From Candidatus Omnitrophota bacterium (GTDB lineage: Bacteria > Omnitrophota > Omnitrophia > Omnitrophales > Danuiimicrobiaceae): DNA of 27,469 nucleotides. The position numbers were made by a program, and so were the translations under genes. The stretch covers positions 1-27,469 of the forward strand of contig JACQQP010000128.1 of NCBI GenBank assembly GCA_016206945.1, read 5' to 3'. Each line of letters opens with the position of its first letter. Positions within the stretch are counted from its first letter, which is position 1. The notes beneath the pieces are model-generated. The model was not told the origin of the DNA. It saw only the letters and a program-made list of their open reading frames with translations, and made no database searches. This document shows, piece after piece, positions 7,486-15,195 of this stretch.

Positions 7486-7732
7486 TCGTCGCGAGAAGGA
7501 ACGGGTAGGAACGGTATTGAGTGCCAAAATGGAGAAGACGGCGGTGGTCGAAGTCGTTAGGCTTTTTGCGCACCCCATGTATCGAAAGGTAATTCGAAAG
7601 CGGAAGAAATATGTGGTGCATGATGAAAAAAAAGCCCTCAAAGTAGGGGATAAAGTTCGGATCAAAGAGACCAGGCCCATTTCGAGAACGAAACGGTGGA
7701 AAGTGGTAGAGATTTTGGCTTCGTCCCAATGA
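7478..7732 (+). CDS. rpsQ: 30S ribosomal protein S17
   Basis: S17 is a primary 16S rRNA-binding protein. The 84-aa product has the family pattern: GTVLSAKMEKTAVVEV at the N-terminus, then the HPMYRKVIRKRKKYVVHDE segment, and GDKVRIKETRPISRTKRW. It starts inside the 3' end of rpmC. The GGGGGGGAGA run supplied by the repeat lies 6-13 nt before the ATG. Confidence 0.96.
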   Translation: MPDRREKERVGTVLSAKMEKTAVVEVVRLFAHPMYRKVIRKRKKYVVHDEKKALKVGDKVRIKETRPISRTKRWKVVEILASSQ

Positions 7733-7749
7733 TTTTGAGGTTTTCAGCT

Positions 7750-8118
7750 ATGATTCAAATGCGTTCTATTTTAGAAATTGCTGATAACACCGGCGCCAAG
7801 CGCGTTGCCATGATTGGTGTGTTGAAGCGTCGTAGCAAACGGACGGCAGAAGTGGGTGATATCATTACTGCTTCCGTCAAGGAAGCAATTCCTGACGGAG
7901 TTGTGAAAGAAGGAGAGGTAGTCAAAGCTGTCGTCGTGAGGTCTCGGAATCCCATCAGGCGGCCTGACGGCTCCTTGGTTCGATTTAATTCGAATGCAAT
8001 TGTGATCATTGATAATCAGCAGAATCCTCGGGGAACGCGAATCTTTGGACCCGTAGCCCGCGAGTTAAGAGATCTCAATTTTGCAAAAATTGTGTCTCTT
8101 GCGCCGGAGGTGGTTTAG
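7750..8118 (+). CDS. rplN: 50S ribosomal protein L14
   Basis: L14 lies at the subunit interface and forms bridges with 16S rRNA. The start at 7750 gives 122 aa beginning MIQMRSILEIADNTGAK, exactly the family N-terminus and length. Upstream in-frame ATGs at 7696 and 7729 would add unrelated residues. The RRPDGSLVRFNSNAIV signature and the GPVARELR C-terminal motif are present. The rplX start follows the stop with no gap. Confidence 0.97.
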   Translation: MIQMRSILEIADNTGAKRVAMIGVLKRRSKRTAEVGDIITASVKEAIPDGVVKEGEVVKAVVVRSRNPIRRPDGSLVRFNSNAIVIIDNQQNPRGTRIFGPVARELRDLNFAKIVSLAPEVV

Positions 8119-8427
8119 ATGCGGCTTAAGAAGGGTGATTTGGTTGCGGTTCTGACGGGAAAAGAACGCGGAAAAAAAGGAAAAATTCTTAAGGTTTTTC
8201 CTGACGAGAATCGTGTGATTATTGAGAGCCTTAATTTTGTAAAAGTATATACGCGGCCAAGCCAGCAAAATCCAAAAGGCGGCATTGCGCAAGTCGAAGG
8301 AAGACTTCATTATTCCAATATCCAGTTGGTGTGTCCGCGCTGCTCCAAGTTGACGCGGGTTGGGCATCAATCGTTGGCGGATGGGTCGAAACAGCGCATT
8401 TGTAAGAAGTGCAACGAGATTATCTGA
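8119..8427 (+). CDS. rplX: 50S ribosomal protein L24, zinc-binding form
   Basis: L24 initiates large-subunit assembly. The KOW motif is at the N-terminus (KKGDLVAVLTGKERGKKG). The C-terminal half carries two Cys pairs, C72-C75 (CPRC) and C95-C98 (CKKC), the zinc-ribbon variant that is lost in many bacteria. The length is 102 aa. The gene abuts the rplN stop, with GGAGG in the rplN end as its Shine-Dalgarno sequence. Confidence 0.96.
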   Translation: MRLKKGDLVAVLTGKERGKKGKILKVFPDENRVIIESLNFVKVYTRPSQQNPKGGIAQVEGRLHYSNIQLVCPRCSKLTRVGHQSLADGSKQRICKKCNEII

Positions 8428-8446
8428 CGGGTAAGGAGCATTCTTA

Positions 8447-9022
8447 ATGGTTAAAGAAGCGGTTGAGAGTGTGAAAGCGAAGCCGCCGAAGCTTTTGGAA
8501 ACGTATCGAACCGGCGTTGTTCCAATCATGATGAAAGAATTCCAATATACCAATCCCTTGGCCGTGCCGCGGATTGAAAAAATCGTGGTGAATATGGGAG
8601 TTAAAGAAGGAGCTCAGGACATCAAGATCTTGGAGCACCTCGCGCACGAACTGGCCCAGATTACAGGACAGAAACCGGTAATTACGAAGGCGAAGAAGTC
8701 AATTTCTGCGTTTAAATTAAGACAGGGAATGCCCATTGGGTTGATGGTCACGCTTCGCAGGGCGCGGATGTATGAGTTTATGGAGCGGCTCTTTAATGTG
8801 GCTATGCCCAGGATACGTGATTTTCGCGGGTTTCCCGCCACGAGTTTTGATTCAAGCGGAAATTATTCTCTTGGCATTCAGGAACAGATTATTTTTCCCG
8901 AGGTTGAATATGACAAGATGAAAAAACTTCAGGGTATGGATATCACCTTTGTAACGACGACCAGAAAGAAAGAAGAAGCGAAGCGCATTTTGGAATTGCT
9001 TGGTTTTCCATTTCGCAAATAA
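8447..9022 (+). CDS. rplE: 50S ribosomal protein L5
   Basis: L5 binds 5S rRNA and contacts the P-site tRNA. The protein is 191 aa, with about 12 extra N-terminal residues relative to common L5 before the conserved LLETYRTGVVPIMMKEF. The IEKIVVNMGVKEG, RQGMPIGLMVTLR and RDFRGFPATSFDSSGNYSLG segments are all intact. TAAGGAG lies about 10 nt before the ATG. Confidence 0.96.
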   Translation: MVKEAVESVKAKPPKLLETYRTGVVPIMMKEFQYTNPLAVPRIEKIVVNMGVKEGAQDIKILEHLAHELAQITGQKPVITKAKKSISAFKLRQGMPIGLMVTLRRARMYEFMERLFNVAMPRIRDFRGFPATSFDSSGNYSLGIQEQIIFPEVEYDKMKKLQGMDITFVTTTRKKEEAKRILELLGFPFRK

Positions 9023-9033
9023 AGGTCTCATTT

Positions 9034-9219
9034 ATGGCAAAGACATGTTTGGTAGTCAAACAGCAGCGGAAACCTAAATTTAAAGTACAGGCCTATCACC
9101 GTTGCCGTGCCTGCGGAAGGCGCCGCGGGTACATTCGTAAATTCGCGCTCTGCCGAATTTGTTTCCGCGAATTGGCGAATCAGGGCGTCATTCCCGGCGT
9201 CACCAAATCGAGTTGGTGA
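9034..9219 (+). CDS. rpsN: 30S ribosomal protein S14, zinc-dependent type Z
   Basis: S14 is a small-subunit head protein. The 61-aa length and four cysteines (C24, C27, C40, C43 in CRAC and CRIC) define the zinc-binding short form. The basic spacer GRRRGYIRKFALC and the terminal PGVTKSSW are typical. The stop codon TGA is the start of a TGACCCCGTTAGAG sequence that recurs, less its first two bases, in the cold-shock leader (26916-26927). Confidence 0.97.
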   Translation: MAKTCLVVKQQRKPKFKVQAYHRCRACGRRRGYIRKFALCRICFRELANQGVIPGVTKSSW

Positions 9220-9242
9220 CCCCGTTAGAGAAAAGGAAATAG

Positions 9243-9644
9243 ATGGGAGCTCCTACAGACCCAATTGCAGATTTTTTGACGCAGGTTCGGAATGCAGCAC
9301 GGGCAGGGAAAACGAGTGTGACCGTTCCTGGTTCCAAAGTGACGCTTAAAATCGCTGCCATATTAAAACAGGAAGGCTTTATCGAAAATTATAAATGGGT
9401 GGAGGAAAAAACAAAGCGTTTGATTCGCGTCCATTTGAAATATATGAAACCGAGACAGTCAACCATTCAGGCGCTCGAGCGCGTTTCGAAGCCTGGTTTG
9501 CGACAGTATGTGAATTGCCGGGAAATTCCGCGAGTATTAGGTGGATTAGGAGTGGCCATTCTTTCGACTTCGAAAGGCATTATGACCGATCGTGATGCAC
9601 GGACTCAGAAACTTGGCGGCGAACTTTTGTGTAAAGTATGGTAA
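9243..9644 (+). CDS. rpsH: 30S ribosomal protein S8
   Basis: S8 binds the central domain of 16S rRNA and in E. coli represses the spc operon. The protein is 133 aa with the family pattern: DPIADFLTQVRNA at the start, RVSKPGLRQYV in the middle and the C-terminal STSKGIMTDRDARTQKLGGE. AAAAGGAAA before the ATG serves as its ribosome-binding site. rplF starts 13 bp after the stop. Confidence 0.97.
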   Translation: MGAPTDPIADFLTQVRNAARAGKTSVTVPGSKVTLKIAAILKQEGFIENYKWVEEKTKRLIRVHLKYMKPRQSTIQALERVSKPGLRQYVNCREIPRVLGGLGVAILSTSKGIMTDRDARTQKLGGELLCKVW

Positions 9645-9657
9645 TCGAGGTTCATTG

Positions 9658-10194
9658 ATGTCGCGCGTCGGCAAAAAAACGATTTTAATTCCGCAGGGTG
9701 TGAAAGTTGAAATCAAAGATCGAAAACTCCATGTGGAAGGACCGAAGGGAAAGCTTGATTTGGACGTCCATCCGCGAATCAAGGTTGTGATAAAAGACGG
9801 ACATATTTCAGTGGAACGACCCACCAATGTTCCCCAAGATCGGTCGCTACATGGGCTGACTCGTAGCTTGATCGCCAATATGATTACAGGCGTTGCCCAA
9901 GAGTTTTCAAAGACACTTGAGATCGAAGGTATTGGTTTTAAAGCACAGCTTCAGGGGAAGAGTTTGCAGCTTTCTTTGGGTTTTTCTCATCCTATTCACT
10001 TCACGATTCCAGAAGGAATCAAGGTAGAGACCCCTAAGCCGACCACCGTCGTTGTTAAGGGCGTTGATAAAGCGCTGGTAGGACAGGCGACCGCAAATAT
10101 TCGCAAGTATTTTGAGCCTGAACCTTACAAAGGAAAAGGGATCCGTTACGCAGGAGAGCAAATTCGAAGGAAGGCTGGAAAAGCAGCCGCTTAA
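9658..10194 (+). CDS. rplF: 50S ribosomal protein L6
   Basis: L6 lies near the factor-binding site of the large subunit. I chose the ATG at 9658 because it gives MSRVGKKTILIPQGV, the conserved start, and 178 aa, the family length; frames opening earlier overlap rpsH. The two-domain repeat structure and the C-terminal KGKGIRYAGEQIRRKAGK signature are present. GAGG lies 9 nt upstream. Confidence 0.96.
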   Translation: MSRVGKKTILIPQGVKVEIKDRKLHVEGPKGKLDLDVHPRIKVVIKDGHISVERPTNVPQDRSLHGLTRSLIANMITGVAQEFSKTLEIEGIGFKAQLQGKSLQLSLGFSHPIHFTIPEGIKVETPKPTTVVVKGVDKALVGQATANIRKYFEPEPYKGKGIRYAGEQIRRKAGKAAA

Positions 10195-10200
10195 CTTGAT

Positions 10201-10569
10201 ATGTTAACTCAAATAAGAGAAGAAAAGTTGAGAAATCGTCACCTCAGAATCCGCAAGAAAGTGTCAGGGACCCCTGAGCGGCCGAGGTTAAGCGTACATC
10301 GTTCACATTTGAATTTATTTGCCCAAGTGATTGATGATTTAGCCGAGCGTACCCTTTTTTCTTCTTCGACAAAGGCCAGCTCGTTCCGCGGAAAGGAAGA
10401 AAAGCAGTTGGGAAATATTGAAGGGGCAAAAAAATTCGGCGCTTATTTGGGTGTGGAACTTAAGAAAAAAAAGATCACACGAATTGTTTTCGATCGGGGC
10501 GGACATGCTTATCATGGCCGCCTACGAGCATTTGCAGAGGCTCTGCGAGAAAACGGGATTGAGTTTTAA
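10201..10569 (+). CDS. rplR: 50S ribosomal protein L18
   Basis: L18 binds 5S rRNA together with L5. The protein is 122 aa. RNRHLRIRKKVSGTPERPRL near the start and FDRGGHAYHGRLRAFAEALR at the end match the family. The ATG follows the rplF stop by 6 bp, and I see no good Shine-Dalgarno sequence, so it may depend on coupling to rplF. Confidence 0.96.
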   Translation: MLTQIREEKLRNRHLRIRKKVSGTPERPRLSVHRSHLNLFAQVIDDLAERTLFSSSTKASSFRGKEEKQLGNIEGAKKFGAYLGVELKKKKITRIVFDRGGHAYHGRLRAFAEALRENGIEF

Positions 10570-10586
10570 AAAGGAGCAAGCGAACG

Positions 10587-11159
10587 TTGGTTGAATCAAA
10601 TCAAATTGGAAAAAAGGCACCGACAGAAAAACACGTTGTAGAAATGGCTCCAGGGGATGCCGAGAGCAATCAGCTGGAGAAAGTGATTCAAATTAATCGG
10701 ATCGCCAAAGTGGTAAAGGGCGGCCGTCGGTTTCATTTTAGCGCCTTGGTTGTCGTCGGTAATGGTGCCGGAAAAGTGGGTTTCGCCTTGGAAAAGGCCA
10801 ATGAAGTTTCGGATGCCATTCGGAAATCGCTGGCGATTGCGCGTAAGAAACAAATCACAATTCTGCTTAAGAAAACCTCCATTCCGCATGAAATCGTGGG
10901 GCGATATGGAGCAGCAAAGGTACTTCTAAAACCTGCAGCGGCAGGAACGGGCGTCATTGCAGGAGGAGCGGTTCGAGCCGTATGTGAATGTTGTGGGATT
11001 AAAGATGTTTTGACTAAAAGTTTGGGAAGTGACAATGCAATTAATGTGCTGAAAGCAACCCTTTCGGGTCTCCAAAGTTTGACGGTTCGGGATCAGGTGG
11101 ACTCGAGAGAGACGGTAAATAAAGATGAAAGCGAAACGACCTTATCAAAAAAAGCCTAA
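10587..11159 (+). CDS. rpsE: 30S ribosomal protein S5 (TTG start)
   Basis: S5 contributes to decoding fidelity and to the mRNA entry channel. The family core starts near INRIAKVVKGGRRFHFSALVVVG and continues through GRYGAAKVLLKPAAAGTGVIAGG. TTG at 10587 is the likely start, with AAGGAG about 10 nt upstream; it yields 190 aa with a ~30-residue N-terminal extension. The C-terminal ~20 residues (polar, Glu/Asp/Thr-rich) run 35 nt into rplO. rpmD, normally next, is missing. Confidence 0.94.
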   Translation: MVESNQIGKKAPTEKHVVEMAPGDAESNQLEKVIQINRIAKVVKGGRRFHFSALVVVGNGAGKVGFALEKANEVSDAIRKSLAIARKKQITILLKKTSIPHEIVGRYGAAKVLLKPAAAGTGVIAGGAVRAVCECCGIKDVLTKSLGSDNAINVLKATLSGLQSLTVRDQVDSRETVNKDESETTLSKKA

Positions 11160-11556
11160 GCGGATCGGGCGCGGTCCAGGCTCAGGTCATGGAAAAACAT
11201 CTACCAAAGGCCATAAGGGTCAGCGGGCAAGGTCTGGATTTCATATGAGACCTGCTTTTGAAGGGGGGCAGACCCCCATTCATCAAAGATTTCCAAAGCG
11301 GGGATTTAATCATCCAACCCATAAATCCTATGCCATTCTCAATTTGGACCAATTAGATCAACTCAAGGTACCAGAAATTTCACCTGATTGGCTGTTGCAA
11401 AATGGTGTCATCAAACGTTTGCAGGACGGTTTAAAGATCTTGGGCCGCGGGAAATTATCTCGAAAATTGACAGTTCAAGCTCATCGTTTTAGCGCTCCTG
11501 CAAAAGAGGCAATCGAAAAGGCTGGCGGTAAAGCCGTTTTGATCGGTACATCGTAA
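11125..11556 (+). CDS. rplO: 50S ribosomal protein L15
   Basis: L15 is a late-assembly large-subunit protein. GRGPGSGHGKTSTKGHKGQ and the FEGGQTPIHQRFPKRGF signature identify it. The ATG at 11125 is the only plausible start because an in-frame stop lies at 11116-11118. The protein is therefore 143 aa and lacks about ten residues of the usual LxxLxPxxGS N-terminal segment. It begins inside the 3' end of rpsE. Confidence 0.95.
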   Translation: MKAKRPYQKKPKRIGRGPGSGHGKTSTKGHKGQRARSGFHMRPAFEGGQTPIHQRFPKRGFNHPTHKSYAILNLDQLDQLKVPEISPDWLLQNGVIKRLQDGLKILGRGKLSRKLTVQAHRFSAPAKEAIEKAGGKAVLIGTS

Positions 11557-11569
11557 AAACTCGACTCTG

Positions 11570-12916
11570 ATGCTGCAGGCACTGGGGAACATTTTTAAGG
11601 TTCCGGAACTTAAACGTAAAGTTCTCTATACGCTCTTTATCATAGTGGTTTACCGAATCGGTGCACACCTGCCAACGCCAGGCGTAGATGGGAATGCACT
11701 GAGCCAATTTTTCCAAAGGATTGCGTCAACAGCAGGCGGAAATTTGTTTGGGATCATGGCTCTTTTTTCTGGAGGTGCGCTTCAAAAAGCTACTGTCTTT
11801 GCGCTCGGGATCATGCCGTATATTTCATCGTCGATCATCTTGCAATTGCTTACGGTCGTGATCCCGCAGCTTGAGAAATTGGCGAAGGAAGGTGGCGAGG
11901 AGGGCAGGCGCAAACTCATTCAATTTACGCGTTATGGAACGCTGATTCTGGCCTTGATCCAGACGTTTTTTATCGCGCTTTGGCTTGAGAATCCAAATGC
12001 GTTTCAAGGAACGGTGATTGTGCCAAATCCGGGCTGGTCCTTTCGATTGATGACCATTTTGACCTTGACCACGGGAACCGTCTTCATCATGTGGCTTGGG
12101 GAACAAATTGATGAGTACGGAATTGGAAACGGGATGTCCGTTTTGATCACCGCTGGTATTATCGAGGCCCTTCCGACAGCGATTATACAGACGTCCCAGT
12201 TAGTTCGTTTTGGCCAGTTGGCTTATTGGAAGTTGGCGTTGATGCTCGTGCTGTTCGTTTTCACGGTCATTGGAGTGATCATGATCATACAGGGTCAGCG
12301 GAAAATTCCAGTTCAGTATGCGAAACAGATTCGAGGTCACCGCGTGTATGGGGGACAGAGTACGTATCTTCCACTTAAGATCAATCAAGCGGGAGTGATC
12401 CCAATTATCTTTGCCCAATCGGTCATTTTGTTCCCAGCGACGATCGCTGGATTTTTCCCATCACAGGGAGTCGTTCGGAACGTAGCAACATGGCTGACAC
12501 CAGGGACGGTGCTTTATATGAGCCTCGAAGCGTTTTTGATTATCTTTTTCACGTTCTTTTATACGGCGATCACATTTAATCCGATCGAAGTTGCCAATAA
12601 TTTGCAAAAGTACGGGGGTTTCATTCCCGGAATTCGGCCTGGAAAAAATACGGCGGAGCATTTGGATTACTTAATGACGAGAATCGCATTTACGGGCGCA
12701 GTTTTTTTGGCCTTGATCGCGATCTTTCCGAGCGTTATCAATTCGCCGAGAGTGCTTAATATTCCTTTCTTGGTGGCAAGTTTTTTTGGAGGGACGGGTC
12801 TTTTAATTATCGTCGGGGTCGTTTTGGATACGATGAAACAGATTGAATCTCAACTTTTGATGCGCCATTACGAAGGATTTATTAAAAAGGGAAAATTAAG
12901 AGCGCGGATACGTTAG
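11570..12916 (+). CDS. secY: Preprotein translocase subunit SecY
   Basis: SecY forms the protein-conducting channel in the cytoplasmic membrane with SecE and SecG. The 448-aa sequence has ten evident hydrophobic segments. The plug/TM2 region (GALQKATVFALGIMPYISSSI) and the cytoplasmic loop RKIPVQYAKQIRG are typical. The conserved C-terminal GIRPGKNTAEHLDY loop is present. The gene starts 13 bp after rplO, and adk follows after 4 bp, the usual spc-operon arrangement. Confidence 0.98.
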   Translation: MLQALGNIFKVPELKRKVLYTLFIIVVYRIGAHLPTPGVDGNALSQFFQRIASTAGGNLFGIMALFSGGALQKATVFALGIMPYISSSIILQLLTVVIPQLEKLAKEGGEEGRRKLIQFTRYGTLILALIQTFFIALWLENPNAFQGTVIVPNPGWSFRLMTILTLTTGTVFIMWLGEQIDEYGIGNGMSVLITAGIIEALPTAIIQTSQLVRFGQLAYWKLALMLVLFVFTVIGVIMIIQGQRKIPVQYAKQIRGHRVYGGQSTYLPLKINQAGVIPIIFAQSVILFPATIAGFFPSQGVVRNVATWLTPGTVLYMSLEAFLIIFFTFFYTAITFNPIEVANNLQKYGGFIPGIRPGKNTAEHLDYLMTRIAFTGAVFLALIAIFPSVINSPRVLNIPFLVASFFGGTGLLIIVGVVLDTMKQIESQLLMRHYEGFIKKGKLRARIR

Positions 12917-12920
12917 GCCG

Positions 12921-13574
12921 ATGACCTGGCAAATTGTTCTTTTGGGACCGCCTGGCGCTGGGAAAGGGACGCACGCAAAAATATTGAGCGATCGATATAG
13001 AATTCCTCATATTTCAACGGGCGATATTTTGCGGTCTCAAATTCAGCAGGAAACGTCGCTTGGCAAGCACGCGAAATCGTTCATTGACAACGGGAAGCTC
13101 GTACCGGATGAGCTGGTTGTGGAAATGATGAAAACGAGACTCCAAGATCCAGACGTTCGTCATGGGTTCATTCTAGATGGTTTTCCAAGAACCGTAGAGC
13201 AAGCGAGAGCGCTGGATGAGATCCTTTCGATAAAGAAAATGCCGCTCAGCCTCGTTCTCGAATTTGACACTTCAGAAGATGTGATTGTGGATCGGTTGTC
13301 GGGCCGCTGGAGTTGTTCCAACTGTGGTGCAAATTATCACGTCCGTAATATTCCGCCGGCGAAGGAGGGAATATGCGACAGATGTGGTCAGCCGTTAGTT
13401 CAAAGGAAAGACGATGAGCCTGAAACCGTGCGCGAACGTCTTAGGGTGTATCGAGATCAAACAGCGCCGCTCATTGAGTTTTATGAGAAACGTAAGTTGC
13501 TCCGCGTGGTGAGTGGCGATTTAGACGTAGGACCTCTTCAGGAGGAGTTGGCGCAGAGTATGAAGTGTTTATGA
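12921..13574 (+). CDS. adk: Adenylate kinase with zinc-binding lid
   Basis: The enzyme catalyses ATP + AMP to 2 ADP in the cytosol. The P-loop GPPGAGKGT is at residues 9-17, the NMP-binding segment STGDILR at 32-38, and DGFPR at 86-90. The lid contains four cysteines, C132, C135, C152 and C155, in the long zinc-binding form of the enzyme. The length is 217 aa. A folded repeat element follows immediately after the stop and separates it from map. Confidence 0.97.
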   Translation: MTWQIVLLGPPGAGKGTHAKILSDRYRIPHISTGDILRSQIQQETSLGKHAKSFIDNGKLVPDELVVEMMKTRLQDPDVRHGFILDGFPRTVEQARALDEILSIKKMPLSLVLEFDTSEDVIVDRLSGRWSCSNCGANYHVRNIPPAKEGICDRCGQPLVQRKDDEPETVRERLRVYRDQTAPLIEFYEKRKLLRVVSGDLDVGPLQEELAQSMKCL

Positions 13575-13578
13575 TCCC

Positions 13579-13655
13579 ATCACCTGCCTATCCGCCGAAG
13601 GCGGATCAGCAACTTAGTGAACGCAAATCGGCCCTTTGGGCCGAAGGCAGGTGAT
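13579..13655. repeat. Three-way-junction palindromic element between adk and map
   Basis: The outer arms ATCACCTGCC (13579-13588) and GGCAGGTGAT (13646-13655) pair perfectly over 10 bp. Two inner hairpins lie between them: ATCCGCC/GGCGGAT with loop GAA (13590-13606), and TCGGCCC/GGGCCGA with loop TTT (13628-13644). Together they can form a three-way junction. AGGTG in the right arm is the only Shine-Dalgarno-like sequence before map, at 6 nt spacing, so folding would hide it. Confidence 0.8.
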
Positions 13656-13659
13656 TAGG

Positions 13660-14451
13660 ATGATCCCATTAAAGTCGAAGCGCGAAATTGAAATGATGCG
13701 AGCAGCGGCGCGTAAGCTCAAAACGGTTTTTCAGGAACTGAGGCGGTCCATTAAAATAGGCATGACAACGCTTGAGATGGATGAGAAGGCGGAGCGCTTA
13801 ATTGAAGCGCAAAGGGCAAAGCCGGCTTTTAAAGGGTATCGTGGTTATCCTGCTTGCATCTGTACCTCTGTGAATGAGGAAGTCGTGCACGGGATTCCTT
13901 CAAAGAGAAGATTGAAAGAAGGAGATCTTTTAAGTCTTGATATCGGGCTGATTCACGGAGGATACGTAAGCGATGCCGCTCGAACCTGGGCGATTGGTCG
14001 CGCCAAAGATGAGGCCGTTGAATTGATGGAAGTAACAAAACGTGCTCTTTTTGTCGGAATGGCTCAGATGAAAACAGGAAATCGGTTGGGAGACCTTTCA
14101 CACGCCATTCAGGATTATGTGGAGTCATGCGGCTTTTCGGTGGTACGTGATTTTGTGGGCCACGGAATTGGGCGCGACATGCATGAAGATCCGCAGGTAC
14201 CGAATTTCGGAAAACCTGGTAGAGGACCTAAACTGGAAGTTGGAATGGTGCTCGCTCTTGAGCCTATGGTTACCGCTGGCAGTTGGGAAGTTGATATTTT
14301 GGAGGACGCTTGGACCGTGGTCACACGGGATCGCCAGTTGGCAGCTCATTATGAAGATACCATTGCGCTTACGGAAGCGGGGCCTGAAAATTTGACTGGG
14401 CCTCAGGCTTTTGATGAAGAGTTGTCCGATTCATTTTTGATTAAAACTTAG
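13660..14451 (+). CDS. map: Methionine aminopeptidase, type I
   Basis: This enzyme removes the N-terminal methionine from nascent proteins and uses a dinuclear metal site. All five ligands are visible: D94, D105, H168, E201 and E232. The supporting histidines H77 (VVHGIP) and H175 (MHEDP) are also present. I chose the ATG at 13660 (MIPLKSKREIEMM); it gives 263 aa. An upstream in-frame TTG lies inside the repeat and is unlikely. The C-terminus has an extra ~20 acidic and polar residues after the usual end. Confidence 0.97.
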   Translation: MIPLKSKREIEMMRAAARKLKTVFQELRRSIKIGMTTLEMDEKAERLIEAQRAKPAFKGYRGYPACICTSVNEEVVHGIPSKRRLKEGDLLSLDIGLIHGGYVSDAARTWAIGRAKDEAVELMEVTKRALFVGMAQMKTGNRLGDLSHAIQDYVESCGFSVVRDFVGHGIGRDMHEDPQVPNFGKPGRGPKLEVGMVLALEPMVTAGSWEVDILEDAWTVVTRDRQLAAHYEDTIALTEAGPENLTGPQAFDEELSDSFLIKT

Positions 14452-14461
14452 AGGAGCTCGA

Positions 14462-14677
14462 TTGCCGAAAGAAGATGCCATTGAAGTGGAAGGGACCGTG
14501 GTCGAGCCGCTCCCGAACGCCATGTTTCGGGTCGAGCTTGATAACGGCCATAAGGTGCTTGCCCATATTTCAGGGAAGATGCGGATGCATTACATTCGAA
14601 TTCTTTCGGGCGACCGCGTTAGGGTTGAGCTTTCGCCCTACGATTTAACCCGCGGAAGAATTACGTATCGGGTATAG
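14462..14677 (+). CDS. infA: Translation initiation factor IF-1 (TTG start)
   Basis: IF-1 binds the A site of the 30S subunit during initiation. The 71-aa S1-like OB-fold is complete: EVEGTVVEPLPNAMFRVELDNGH, then the ISGKMRMHYIRILSGDRV core. The start is TTG at 14462, with GGAG at 14453-14456, 5 nt upstream; no in-frame ATG or GTG lies at a sensible position. The location after map and before rpmJ is standard. Confidence 0.96.
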   Translation: MPKEDAIEVEGTVVEPLPNAMFRVELDNGHKVLAHISGKMRMHYIRILSGDRVRVELSPYDLTRGRITYRV

Positions 14678-14689
14678 AGAGGTATTAAG

Positions 14690-14803
14690 ATGAAAGTGCG
14701 TAGTTCTGTGAGACGGATTTGTGAACATTGCAAGATCGTACGGCGTAAACGCATCATTTACGTTACGTGTACGAATCCAAAGCATAAGCAAAGGCAGGGG
14801 TAA
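14690..14803 (+). CDS. rpmJ: 50S ribosomal protein L36, zinc-binding form
   Basis: The 37-aa protein reads MKVRSSVRRICEHCKIVRRK at the start and ends CTNPKHKQRQG. C11, C14, C27 and H32 are the zinc ligands of the C+ form. It is the smallest gene here, lying 12 bp after infA and 2 bp before rpsM, its standard place. GAGAGG lies about 8 nt before the ATG. Confidence 0.97.
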   Translation: MKVRSSVRRICEHCKIVRRKRIIYVTCTNPKHKQRQG

Positions 14804-14805
14804 TC

Positions 14806-15195
14806 ATGCCTCGAATTTTCGGAGTTGACATCCCGCGCGAGAAACGGACCGAGATTGCGCTCACCTATCTTTACGGAATAGGTCGGACGCGCTCTAATCA
14901 GGTTCTGAAAGAGGCGGGTGTTGATCCGGGTAAGCGAGCGAAGGATCTTACGGATAAAGAAGTAGCTCAGATTACCTCCGTCATTCAAAAGTCGAATCTG
15001 AAGGTGGAAGGCGATCTTCGCCGTGAGGTCCAGCAGAATATTAAACGCTATATTGACATTAGGTCTTATCGGGGATCGCGTCATTTGAAAGGGCTTCCCG
15101 TCCGCGGCCAGCGTACGCATACCAACGCTCGGACGCGGAAGGGTCCTCGGAAAACAGTAGGCGGTTTGTTGAAGAAACCGCCTGCACCGAAGTGA
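14806..15195 (+). CDS. rpsM: 30S ribosomal protein S13
   Basis: S13 is a head protein that contacts the P-site tRNA and bridges to the large subunit. The 129-aa product has MPRIFGVDIPREKR at the start, the SYRGSRHLKGLPVRGQRT signature and a basic C-terminus. The stop codon TGA forms the first three bases of a repeat hairpin, TGACGC-GTTA-GCGTCA. The repeat region that follows splits the usual tight rpsM-rpsK junction. Confidence 0.97.
   Translation: MPRIFGVDIPREKRTEIALTYLYGIGRTRSNQVLKEAGVDPGKRAKDLTDKEVAQITSVIQKSNLKVEGDLRREVQQNIKRYIDIRSYRGSRHLKGLPVRGQRTHTNARTRKGPRKTVGGLLKKPPAPK

Noticed and set aside
11090..11160. A hidden rpmD between rpsE and rplO
   Set aside because: The two genes overlap, so there is no space for a ~60-codon gene.
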